A stretch of DNA of 64,000 bases, taken from positions 34,977,756 through 35,041,755 of the forward strand of contig NC_069135.1 of the NCBI RefSeq assembly GCF_026914265.1, in the 5' to 3' direction. The translations under genes were made by a program, and so were the position numbers. Positions 24,001-34,900 of the stretch are shown piece after piece. Every line of letters begins with the position of its first letter. The stretch's first letter is position 1. The notes below the pieces were generated by a model. It did not search any database. It worked only from the letters and a program-made list of their open reading frames with translations, and was not told the DNA's origin. This stretch comes from Mya arenaria. Lineage: Eukaryota; Mollusca; Bivalvia; Myida; Myidae.

Positions 24001-26245
24001 ATTTATATACTGTTGTAATAACTTTCACAATCGTTGTAAAATAAATAAGTTTTAACTATGAAACAAACAACTAAAACAGCTGTATTTCAGAGGATGGCAA
24101 GATCGATCACAAAGAGCTGGCTAACTTCTACGTCCAGTTTGTCGGCATCGCGCAAGGGAACGTCGATGACCTCGTCGATTACGCCATGGAGCAGATGACA
24201 GACGTAAGTGACGTCAGTCCACGTTAGTAAGCCGTTGCATTGCTGTGTTAGCGATCTGAGACCCATTCGTGAATTGTCGATTTTATTTATCAATAAGTGA
24301 AGAGGTAGTGATAATCTTATTCAGTACATACTGAATGACGGACTTTTTTTTACAAAATAGATATATCAGTATTATTATTTCAGTAATAATTGCCTTATAT
24401 ACAATGTTCCATTGACAGTACGGGCGATACCCACTGACTCTGGCCAGCTACAATCAGATCTTTGCCAACTTCCTGATCGGACGTACTCCCTACGGTCCGG
24501 GGAGGTTTATTTTCGGCTGTTTCGAGCACATGGTCCAGCGTACTGGGTACACACTTATACAGGGGCCGCCCGAGAACATTCAAGGCAAGTCAAAGAGCCC
24601 ATGTTTACGCTCGAAAATCTTAGACCTGGGTCCCGCTTCATTAAAGATGTTAGGTGTAAGTTGAAATTATCTTTAGATCATATCTTTATCTTGGCATATA
24701 TGTGTGTGAGTGGAACTTTTTCCAGAATTTTAATAAGTTGAAATTTAAATAAAAAATCAACACAGCGACCATTCCGTCTAATGGAGCGAGCGTTGGTGGT
24801 GAAAATTGTTGAACATACGTTTCCTCCGAAAACCGCTTGTACAAATTTGATGAAACTGCACAAGGAATGGTGGTGCCTTTTTATTTTGTTTAAAGAAATG
24901 AATTCCATGCAGACCCCTGGTTGCCATAGCAACCAAAGGAAAATAAAACTTTTTTTTACAAACATCATAAGGCTTAGAGCCTAGGTCCTCTACCAATAGT
25001 GTTAAAATTAAACCCCTCTGGTCAAAATTGACCACGCTCTGGAGCCACCTGTTTCACATAACGCTATAAAGGGAAATATTCTCGTCTGCAACCGCTAAAC
25101 CAAGATCCTTGATATTTGGTATGTAGGATCATATGATGGCTCTCTACCGAGTTTGTTAAAAGTGTGCCCCTGGGGTCAAAGCTGGCCAAGCCATTAGGTT
25201 CACGAGTTTCCTACAGACTTATATAAGCAAAACTTTGAAAATCTTCAGATCTCAAACCACAAGCCCTAGACCAAAACACAAATATTAATTCTTTCCTCGG
25301 ATGACCTTGACTGTGACCTTTTGACATACTTTTTTTTATTTTTGAAGCGACACTAACAAAATATGAACAATGTATACAGTTTTAAAAATAATTATAAATG
25401 TTGTCTTTGGTTGACCTTGACTGTGATATCTTGACCTACTTCCTTATTTTGAGGCAACTGCAATGACTATGGACCATGAGTACAGCTTTGCAAACAAATA
25501 ACCATATCGATTGACTGTGACCTTTTGACCTATTTTCTTATTTTTGAAGCTGCAGCAATAAAATTCCGACAAAAATATCAAGCTTAGATATTTTGTGTGA
25601 AGCTTTGTCTAATGACCCTTTACGTACCATTATTGTTCAAAACTGATCATCCCCTTGGCTCAAAATTTGCATCGTCCCACGGTCATCTGTGTTACAAAGA
25701 GATATTTAGCAGAAAAAAACTTTGTCTGAAACCGAAAGCTAAGATATTTGGGAGTAACATCGCCAAGTTGTAACAATGGCTTAATACTTTCACTCAGGTG
25801 AGCGATTTGGGGTCATCATGGACCTCTTGTTTAAATCTACATTAATACAAAGTGAATATTATTTTTTGGAATTTACTAATTGTTCATAAAAATGACCCCG
25901 TGAGGAGATCTCTTGTTGTGTTTTATGTTATTTAACTGTAAATAAATATATTCATGATAAGGCTTGTTCTGAATGAGTTCATCAAGGTGGGCTTTTACAC
26001 TAGAGTACGTGCGGCTACATGTGATCTCGTTTCCATCTGCTCACTGCATGGTTTCGAAATTTTGATTACTAGTTAACATTTGTTGATATGATTTAGGATT
26101 CTTTCGTCAATTTAATGTTACCGTGACATATATGCTATTACTAATTTCAGATCCCCTGGCGGAATTCAAAAAGCTGCAGATTGCCCAGCACTCTCCAAGC
26201 ACTCCCAACTCCATTGTGAAGGTGAAGTTTTTCCGGGCCGCGTGA
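20960..26245 (+). CDS. EF-hand calcium-binding protein, calexcitin / sarcoplasmic calcium-binding type (complete, seven exons)
   Basis: Join: 20960-21023, 21485-21537, 22235-22346, 23469-23597, 24091-24203, 24419-24584, 26151-26245, giving 243 residues. It opens MSSMELSPFQKEKLQYYFNF, as calexcitin-like proteins do. EF loop 1 (residues 22-33, DSDGNGSLELSD) and loop 3 (residues 117-128, DKNEDGKIDHKE) have the acidic positions 1, 3, 5, 9 and the central Gly, so they should bind calcium; loop 1 ends in Asp rather than Glu. The second hand (around 72-84, with ANHINLNKW) and the fourth (around 157-170) lack ligands and are probably structural. It has no signal peptide and is likely a cytosolic calcium buffer or sensor. 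Two introns are non-standard: intron 2 needs a GA donor and intron 6 a GC donor. Length is slightly above the usual 190-200 residues because of a C-terminal extension ending KFFRAA. The family call is by motif and layout, not by search. Confidence 0.85.
21160..21415. mobile_element. Degenerate element of the GGGGCGGATCTAGG type
   Basis: Begins TCAGGGGCGGATCTAGGAAT and ends near CGCCCCCTCCTAAACCCGCT, a weak inverted relation. Such ends are common in dispersed invertebrate repeats. In intron 1 of the EF-hand gene. No coding capacity. Confidence 0.4.
21485..21537 (+). CDS. EF-hand gene, coding exon 2 (EF loop 1)
   Basis: 53 bp completing residues 22-39, the first EF loop plus LNGFMQ. Acceptor TTTTCAG. 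The exon must end at CAG (21537) to join exon 3 in frame, but the next bases are GAAAGTTT, not GTAAGT. Either a GA-AG intron or a single-base error or mutation at 21539. Confidence 0.75.
22235..22346 (+). CDS. EF-hand gene, coding exon 3
   Basis: 112 bp, residues 40-76 plus one base (KVYSFTGWDPDSQKA ... MEKADKGA). Acceptor ATCCACAG, donor GTAAGTAAG. Confidence 0.88.
22374..22543. mobile_element. 170-bp miniature element with GGCTCGAAC inverted ends
   Basis: Left end TTAAACCCCGTTGGCTCGAA and right end TTCGAGCCAGCGAGGTTTAA are imperfect inverted complements, and GGCTCGA recurs four times inside. It lies 28 bp after exon 3 of the EF-hand gene. Confidence 0.8.
22613..23267. mobile_element. TIR element with tandem core (ATGCCCCCAC ends)
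   Basis: Left ATGCCCCCAC (22613-22622), right GTGGGGGCAT (23232-23241), then CCGTGTCCTATGGACACAT. Inside the left end is a GTAC simple repeat (about 22651-22693). The core holds about three 150-bp units, each with AACTTTA.ACACATG, ATATCTTGATCAAGTTCGAT and TTTAGGAGTTACGGCCC. No coding capacity. In intron 3 of the EF-hand gene. Confidence 0.75.
23469..23597 (+). CDS. EF-hand gene, coding exon 4
   Basis: 129 bp, residues 77-119 plus one base (HINLNKWYRLWEQLIPG, FPIWLILLPKSLFRIIDKN). It ends inside EF loop 3. Donor GTAAGA. Confidence 0.88.
23818..24045 (+). mobile_element. tRNA-derived SINE
   Basis: A tRNA-like head with a GCGCACTCGCTTCTC stretch, and a near-perfect B box GGGTTCGATTCCC at about 23865-23877, is followed by a body with GGTTCCTCCGGGTACTCCGG and CCCCCACAAGACAAGACCACG. 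The tail is AT-rich (TTGTAAAATAAATAAG). The tRNA head does not fold into a full functional tRNA, so I call a SINE rather than a tRNA gene. In intron 4 of the EF-hand gene. Confidence 0.75.
24091..24203 (+). CDS. EF-hand gene, coding exon 5 (rest of EF loop 3)
   Basis: 113 bp, residues 120-157 (EDGKIDHKELANFYVQF ... YAMEQMTD). Acceptor TATTTCAG, donor GTAAGT, phase 0 at the end. Confidence 0.9.
24419..24584 (+). CDS. EF-hand gene, coding exon 6 (GC splice donor)
   Basis: 166 bp, residues 158-212 plus one base (YGRYPLTLASYNQIFANF ... GPPENIQ). The only donor that keeps the frame into exon 7 is AAG|GCAAGT at 24585, a GC-AG intron; the nearby GT at 24589 would shift the frame. Confidence 0.83.
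24765..25835. mobile_element. Diverged tandem-core element in intron 6 of the EF-hand gene
   Basis: Diverged repeats of CTTGACTGTGACCTTTTGACCTA and AAACCACAAGCCCTAGACC-like blocks. The right end is CTCAGGTGAGCGATTTGGGG followed by TCATCATGGACCTCTTGTT. The end resembles, in inverted form, the palindromic GGACCATGATGGTCC ends at 29171. The left boundary is uncertain. Confidence 0.5.
26151..26245 (+). CDS. EF-hand gene, last coding exon
   Basis: 95 bp including TGA; residues 213-243 (DPLAEFKKLQIAQHSPS ... VKVKFFRAA). Acceptor CTAATTTCAG. Confidence 0.85.
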
Positions 26246-26348
26246 AACGTGCTGTACTTAACCACTCGCGGATATAACGTGCACGCTACCGCGTTTATGG
26301 TGCTACGACCACTTCGTGCTTGACATTCCTTTCGATAAACAATAGTAA

Positions 26349-26354
26349 ATTAAA
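26349..26354 (+). terminator. Putative polyadenylation signal of the EF-hand gene
   Basis: ATTAAA, 104 nt after the TGA at 26243-26245, followed by a GT-rich stretch (TTGTTGTTGTTGAATTG). Position and context fit cleavage and polyadenylation; use is not shown. Confidence 0.45.
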
Positions 26355-28742
26355 ATGTTTCTAGCTTGTTGTTGTTGAATTGTTTGCATTATGGCTTCTA
26401 GCAATATATCATTTTATAAATATACTCAAGATGTTTTGTACCATCCGTGTGCGATCCGGCCAGCCTTCGTTCTCATCCTCGTACACGCCCTCTCATGATA
26501 ACTTTAATTACTTGGTAAAACTGTTAACCTTACCACGACGTCTAGGTAGTGAATATGGTGTGAATGAGGTGTCAAGTCAAACAAGTGGAAAAAATGGTTA
26601 GGCAGTTTTTTTTCGCCCCTCTGAAGTCATAACAGACGCTGGACACCTTTTTAAGTGTCTTAGAACAGATGCGCATGTGGTTAAATGAAGCTAATTACAC
26701 TGTGTACGGTGTCAAGGATTCTTTCAGATACATTTTTTTCGAGATGTTTTTGGAAACAAACATGAAGCAGAGCTCATTCAGTCAAACGTTTCTTTTGTCG
26801 AGCATCGTCTGCATCACTCGTTTCCGAGCAATCACTTTTGAGAAAATTGGTGTACAGTCTTCAAACTTGGTATGCACCTTGGTCATGGTCAGTGGTCGAC
26901 ATGTCAAAAGTCCAGGTGTTATTGATCTTCATATAGATATATTGGCATTTTCGTTTCCTATCAATACCTTGTGAAATACTTGGTGTAGACTATAACTTTG
27001 TGTGCACATTGATCATGGTCAATTGATCACCCCATTATAAGTCATGGCTGGAACCAATAACAAACTCCCAGGTCATGGTGACCTTTACTGGAACAATTGT
27101 GGGTCCTCCCAGCAGGGGACACATCCGAGTGGCAGCGTATCTTAACACTGTGATTAAGCACTTTTATATTTGATACAGTTGAAAATAAGGCAACAAAGTG
27201 CCTTTGGTTTTGCACATTTTGGCTATGTTATAATATGCATTTTAATATTGGGGGGGGGGGGGGGATATCGTCCGTTTTTTCACTAAGACGGGGGGGATAT
27301 CTTCCGGAAGGGCTATGGTCCTAGGGGCTAATGTCTGGGGGGCAATCATCCGGGGGGGATATTATCTGTACCTCGTAATCCCCAACTTTGTTATACAAAG
27401 TTTTGTGGAAGTGAACATCGCTTTTCTAGATTTAACGTGGTTTTCTAACTTCACATAATACAGTGATTCTAGTTCATATGCTAATAAAATCAGATAACCA
27501 TATTTTAATATAAATGTATTTTAAATAAACCAACAACCCTCCAACACATGCATCATTTATGTCTGTTTTTTTCTTCTTTTCACAATATGGTTAATTCATT
27601 GGCTTTATCAGAATAATAAGATCTTTTTTATCTTCATTCTTCATTTTATTATCTTTTTTTTCTTCTTCACAATTGTAATCTGAAACATTAAGATAAGAAT
27701 ACATAATTACAATTAACAGCAATCAAGGCAACAACAATCAATACCAAGGCAAAAGCAGTATAATAAACAACAAACATAAATAAATACATATAATTTACAT
27801 TGTGCAAATACTTACAATAATTGTTCATTTACCAAACATCCATCGAACCATTTTATTAATACTTTTAACATGTACATTTATACTTTTATATATTTATTAC
27901 AATAGTTATTGCACCTTTATCGTTTACATGGCTGTCATCACAGACTTGGTCATAATATATGTACTAACAACAGTTAATAAAAAGAATAAATCTTCTTTTA
28001 TCCTTTTCTTTATTTATTATATCTGACACATGCTTTACTGGTAAAGGTATCTTTAAAAAAAATCCATGCATATAAAAATCATTACATTTTAGTAATCTCT
28101 GAAAAATGAATAGCCCCACCATCTAAATAAACAATACTACAGGACTGAACACAAGGCTGAATTCTTTGTAACAGATGTTTAGATTCTTAATAATAAGGAA
28201 TGCAGAAATGCGACAAAACCATGTTTGACAGAAGAATGTCAGCTTGTGTTGTGAGATTCAATTTGAATTGTTTTTATTTATTTATTGAAACAGTTACTTT
28301 GACCTTGACCCTAGAGACCTCAAATGCAACCCCAAGGAAGGTGAACACCTTTTTTTACCCCTCTAAATGAAAAATAAACAATGTCATTTCATTAATAAAA
28401 AATAAAAAAATTGAGTAACAAAAAAACATTGTCAGCGTTATCCTAATGTTCAAAACTAATACATTGTGTTATAAAAAAGGAGTTCTTTTACTTGGAACTT
28501 AAGTGAGCAGAAAAGCCGACATAAAACATTCAAGGATATCTGAAATCATTTAACTTAAAAATAATGAAGGAAGAAGTCAAGAATCTCTATTAGTAGAAAG
28601 TGTAGATCACTGTTAAACTTTAAACAACAGACGTCTTTGACATTAATAGACAGTCTGACACCAACAGTTTCAGTTTTACACTTTTCACCAGCCATGGTAA
28701 AATTGACAATGATAAAAATGTTGAATTCTTGATACAGCTGCA
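26355..28742. other. Intergenic region between the converging EF-hand and TXNL4B genes
   Basis: No coding region recognised. 26600-27130 has GGTCATGG-type repeat fragments. 27251-27375 is G-rich (a run of 16 G, then GGGGGGGATAT blocks). 27540-28060 is strongly AT-rich. A minus-strand AATAAA at 28273-28278 lies 465 nt past the TXNL4B stop and could be its poly(A) signal. Confidence 0.5.
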
Positions 28743-28908
28743 TCAAAAGTCCTTATAAACCAGGTCATATTTCTGTAATGTTGTCGGATCGAGGGGACTC
28801 CGGACCATCACTTTGCCTTTCATGGCTCCTCGGAATATCACCTCCACAACATCAATCAAATCTTGCTTTGATTGGAATGTACCAATGAATTTTGTGTGGT
28901 CTGCAGTT
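28743..28908 (-). CDS. TXNL4B: TXNL4B exon 3
   Basis: 166 bp including TGA; residues 96-150 (TADHTKFIGTFQSKQD ... YDLVYKDF). Acceptor TTCCAG. The invariant RGAM motif of Dim2 is intact. Confidence 0.95.
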
Positions 28909-31900
28909 CTGGAAAAGAAAGAAAGAAAAACAAAACAAGTGTTCTTCTGCTCAATATTCCATGCCAAACACAGGCTAAATTGTGCAGTAAATATTTATTT
29001 TACAAATAAAGTGAACAAAAGATGACATTTTATAAGTTCAAGAACTATTTCTATTATAATTTAATTGCTTCAAACATTTGATCCACATTGTTTACCAGGT
29101 ATACACATTTTAAAAACTATTGACACAGTACAGCACTTCAAGACCTTGAAGTGACATTAAATAAATAAGAGGACCATGATGGTCCTAAGAGGACCATGAT
29201 GGTCCTAAGAGGACCATGATGGTCCTTTATGACTCATATGAGAAAGTTTAGAGTTTATGGTCCGAATCAAATTACTCTACAAAAATAAGGAAGAATATAT
29301 GCAGTTGCTACTAAAGTCACTTATTGCTTAGAAAGTCATTGGTTACTATGAATGTCTGTAGTTGCTAAGGAAGTAAATGGTTGCTAAAAAAGTCAATGGG
29401 TCGAACAGAAGAAAGAATTTGCTAAGGACATAAGTGATTACTTATATACCACTAGACAATGTTACACACCAAATATCTAACCTTTGGGCCTTTTTGTTTT
29501 ATTTTTTCTATCTATCTGTATGTAAAAATAGGTGACCCCAGCAACGGAGCCTATACACTAATAACACTATGGGTATATTTTTAACAATTTTAGTAGAGGA
29601 CCACTACATTAAACTTTACAGCAAATATCTAAGCTCTATGCCTTTCTGTTTCAGACAAGAAGTTTCATTTCTTTATATTTCTATGAAGAACAGGTGACCC
29701 CAGTTTGAGGCCAATTTTGATCCCAGGGTCATAATTTTAACAATCTTGGTAAATAACCACCATATGATGCTTTCCATCAAATATCAACAGTCTGGGGTCA
29801 GCTGTTTCAGCCAAGAAGATCTTCAAAAATTTCCCTGTATATCTCTATGTTAAACAAGGGACCCCTGGGGTATGGTCAATAATGACCTCAGCAGTGAAGC
29901 CATTGATGAAAGATGAATGCAGGCAATGCTTAAAAGCGGATCAAACTTTTGCTTTTATCCTATGATTCAACACGGGCTTTACGTTTGGAGATTCCTTATT
30001 TCTAAATTTGTCATATTTACTTTTATTTAAATGTCAACCTGTCAAGCACGACTAGCTATTAACTTCTCCGTTTATACAGATAGCGTCATAGAAAACATTA
30101 AATTTTGGAAGTATCAAAAGATATAGTCGTTTAGTGTGTTGAATCTTCATTTCTTAAAATCCTAAGACGTTACAATATTCTACTACTCTCCACCTGTGTA
30201 GCAACTTACCCCCAATCAACTTTGATGTGTTGAGCATTGAAGAAGAATATAGTTGCAGGTAAAAGTGTGATGTCAAAGTATCTTGTGTACACAGGCACTT
30301 TGTCCACATCCACCGTATAAATCTTTGCCATCTTTCCAAGATCGTCCACAGACTTTGCCAGCTGAAATAGATTTTATGATTAAATTAACTGTCCATGCCT
30401 TGAGTTATTCCCCCAAAGAGTATTATTTCCTTTTTGCAAGTTTTTACTGACTCAAAACATTTCAATGAGATGAAGGGTTTCATTTCTAAGATGGATAACC
30501 TGGTATGTAACAGGTTTCTAAAACATTTATAATCTCCTACTCAGTGATCTCCCCTGATACACTTCAATAGAGCTCAAAATCTAACTTGAATGAACAACAA
30601 AAAATCAACAATTTTAGCTATATAAAATCCAGCATGTGAGAAAGCCAGTTGCTTAGGTGACCACTGTTACCTCAAAGAAATGTAAATGCTCCCTTAATTT
30701 GCAATGCTAAATTTGATTAAATCATACCTCAAACAAGAGGCATATCAGTGCCTGTGCTCCACTGGCCAAAAGGTTCAAGCAAAGACCACTTAACGAACAT
30801 TTTCGTCAAGTTTCATAGAAATACAATCATCAATTTTTGAGGAGAAGTTATTTAAAAAATTTTTTTACTTTAATAGCTCTGGCTGCCATGTTGTGCAGTG
30901 GACCGAAATGATTTGGGCAATTTGAGTAAAGGAGCACCAAACAAACATTTCTGTCAAGTTTTATCGAAAAAAGGTCATCGGTTTCGACGACAAGTCGTAT
31001 AAAGTTTTTTTTATTTTTTAGCTCTGGCAGCCATGGTGTGCAGTGGACTGGAACCATTTAACAAATTTTGGTTAATGACCATCCAAGGAACATTTCTGTT
31101 AAGTTTCATCAAAATCTGATCATCGGTTTCTGAGAAGATGTTCTTTAAAGGTTTTTCTATTTTTTTTCCCTGGCAGCCATGTTTTGCAGCGGACCGGAAC
31201 CATTTGAGCAATTTTGGTTAAGGACCACCCAAGGAACAATTCTGTCAAGTTTCATCAAAATCTGCCTATCCGTTTCAGAGGAGATGTCGTTTAAAGATTT
31301 TGCTATTTTTAGCTGTGGCGGCCATATTGTGCAATGGACCAGAACCATTTGAGCAATATTAATAAAGGACCACCCAAGGAACATTACTGTCAAGTTTCAT
31401 CAAAATCTGCCGAACCGTTTCAGAGGAGATGTCGTTTAAAGATTTTGCTATTTTTAGCTCTGGCGGCCATATTGTGCAATGGACCTGAACCATTTGAGCA
31501 ATTTTGGTAAAGGACCATCCAAGGAACATTTCTGTTAAGTTTCATCAAAATCTGATCATCGGTTTCTGAGAAGATGTTCTTTAAAGGTTTTTCTATTTTT
31601 TTGCCCTGGCAGCCATGTTGTGCAGCGGACCGGAACCATTTGAGCAATTTTGGTTAAGGACCATCCAAGGAACAATTCTGTCAAGTTTCATCAAAATCTG
31701 CCTATCCGTTTCAGAGGAGATGTCGTTTAAAGATTTTGCTATTTTTAGCTGTGGCGGCCATATTGTGCAATGGACCAGAACCATTTGAGCAATTTTAATA
31801 AAGGACCACCCAAGGAACATTACTGTCAAGTTTCATCAAAATCTGCCAAACCGTTTCAGAGGAGATGTCGTTTAAAGATTTTGCTATTTTTAGCTCTGGC

Positions 31901-34900
31901 GGCCATATTGTGCAATGGACCGGAACCATTTGAGCAATTTTGGTAAAGGACCATCCAAGGAACATTTCTATTAAGTTTCATCAAAATCTGATCATCGGTT
32001 TCTGAGAAGATGTTCTTTAAAGGTTTTTCTATTTTTTTGCCCTGGCGGCCATATTGTGCAATGGACCGGAACCATTTGAGCAATTTTGGTAAAGGACCAC
32101 CAAAGGAACATTCCTGTGAAGTTTTGTCAAAATCCGCTTAACAGTTTCAGAGGAGATGTCGTTTAAAGTAAAAGTTTACGCACGCACGCACGCACGCACG
32201 CACGCACTCACGACGGACAATCTGTGACGACATAAGCTCCATGGCCTTCGGCCAGTGGAGCTAAAAAACTTAAGCCAACCCATATGAAACAACTTTTGTC
32301 TTTATCTTAATATTTACACCTCAACTTCCATTCCTTAAATGAACTGCCTTTCGGCAATTGCGTTCATTAGTCGAAGAACGCAACATTTCGGATATGTTCG
32401 GATCGCAATTCATCGCATAACAATATACATGAAAACTATTTATCTTGTTATTGTTTGTATTGCGTCAGCAGGTCCCGTAAAATATAAATCAACATTTTAG
32501 AAAGTGCTAAGTTATTATATTTTAAACGTTTTGTTGCCAAAAGTGTTTCAATTTTACGTTTAGAAGTGATTTCAAGTGGTTGATCTTTTCCCGCGTTATT
32601 GTGACGTCATTTGAAAAAAACAAATTAACAGTCGGGTCGTCCTATTTACAGAATGGGTAAAAAAGGATTACTGAAAGGTAATCCGAAATGAAATGAATGT
32701 TTTTTTAATAAAAAAATGAACTATTGGTGTAAATATAAGGAATGAATTGTGGGGTTGATTTCATTATCGGGGTATGAAAGCAATTGGGCTGGTCTAAGTG
32801 TGTGGAGTCCGAAGGACTCCACGCGTACTTTGACCAGCCCAATTGACACGTTCTTAACTTCTGATATGCTAAGTTCAAAATGATATTTGATGTTTCATAA
32901 CCAATGCTAAAGAAATTAGATTAAAAAAAATATTTTAAAAGTTTTTTTATTTATGTATGTACATAATAAAAAGCCATTTATATATATAAACTTATATTAA
33001 GTCATGAAAATTTTCTTACATGTTAGATAATCATTAAAAATACCAAAAAATGCAAACCAATTTTATAAAGTCTATGGCGTCACACTAGGCCATGTAAGTC
33101 TGCTTAAGAGATCAGTATTGTAGAGAAGGAATTGCTGGTCAGTACTGCAAGGTTTTATATTTATTTTTGAGTGTGTGTTGTTTAATATCTGAGCAATAAA
33201 ACTGCAACAATGGCAAATAATTTATTGGTTACGTGCCCGATTCCCTAGCCCAGTGGCTGTGTTAATCTATCGAAACATTGTACGTCATAGATTGCTAGGT
33301 TACTGCTAGTAAGCTTATTTATACTCGCACTCCAGCCTTGCCCATTGGCTGAGTGCTCCGATATCATATAAACTAGTGTTTTAGCCAGGAATTAAAAGGG
33401 CTGGGTGGGCCAAAAAAAGGGCAGGGTGGGCCAAAATAGGGGCATGATGCTTTCTTAAATGAGAAAACAATGCGCACAATATTAGCTTTGTATTGTTGTA
33501 AAACGACCATGTACCTTATCAAAGTACATGCATATTCATGCACACATTATAGTAATATCCCTACAGAATACTCTTAATTCTTCTTCCTTGTTCATTTTCA
33601 CTTCAGACACTTTCTTAATCATCTCAGGTTCGTGTCAACAGGGCTCTTACAAGGCTGATTTTTTCGGGAGAAGTCACTTCTCCCACCAGTCAAATTAGGG
33701 AGAAGTGGGGAGACTTTATAAGGAGAAGAGATACTTATGTCAAAACCTGAGATAAATATTGTGCCATGCCACAAAACTTTAAATTCACATTTACTTCGAT
33801 TGCTGTTACTAGACGGAATGTTAAAAAAAGTGTTCTATCAAAAGTGTACTTGTCTAGAGTCTCCTTTTTGCAATGTAAAGTTTACCTCCAAAAAGCGTCT
33901 AAAATAAAAACAAAGACATATAAAAAAAATACCATTTGAAACAATCAGAATGGCCTTATATATGAGCTGTTAAAAACATTTAAGTGCAAGGGGCGAATCT
34001 TATTTTGGTACGATCAGGACAGGGTATGAATGTCTCATTCAGCTTTGCTGTTGTTTACTTGTCTTTGGTTATATAAATTTCAATATGCTGACATTTTAAA
34101 ACAAAATGACATTTAAAATCTCTATCCTTCATGAAAAACTCACTAATACTTAATAATAGAACTTGAAAATCGAGAAATAAACTCCGAAAAATGTTATGAC
34201 AAAATGGCGGTGACTCGCCGAATCTTCTACTTCTACGTAAGTAAACGCTATAAAAGCAAATAAAAAAGTTTTGAGATTACAAAACAAATTTTCATTATGA
34301 ACATTCTACACAAAAACTATCAGATATTGGTCATGAAGTCAAGCATTTGATTTTCTTAGCGCCACCGTCTGTTTTTCAATGAACGTCTCCTTCAAACGAA
34401 ACAATGTTTTAAATGGTGTGCCTTGTTTTTACACTGCAAGTATCAATTGTTTACTAATGCTTGACAACATTTTTCATCAATTCTTTGCTTTTTCTATCGC
34501 AATTTAACAAACTTTTAATCATTTGACCAGTGTCTTCTCTGATTGGTTAAAATGGGACGTTTCGATAATTGGATGATAGACGACCCAATTATGTGATTAG
34601 GAGATTACCGATTATAAATGGCTAAATTAATTAAATTTGTAACAACATCGTCATCAAATATCGACATTTAGAGGTACAACTTCAATGTCTCAGACAAGGA
34701 ATAATGTGTCATAATGAACAGCAATTAGCACCCTGATTATAAGTGTGAATTACTGTTAATCAGACCCGCGGTGATGACGGTCATGTGCCTTAGCACGCAC
34801 TGATCTGTGACAGATTAGGAAACATCGACATTGACTATAAGTGCATTAATGTGGCTAAGTGCACAGACAGAATGTAACCCTGGTTAGAGCAACCCTAGTT

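Noticed and set aside
24395..24741. Frames overlapping EF-hand exon 6 on both strands
   Set aside because: The in-frame spliced exon explains the region; these frames are in other phases.
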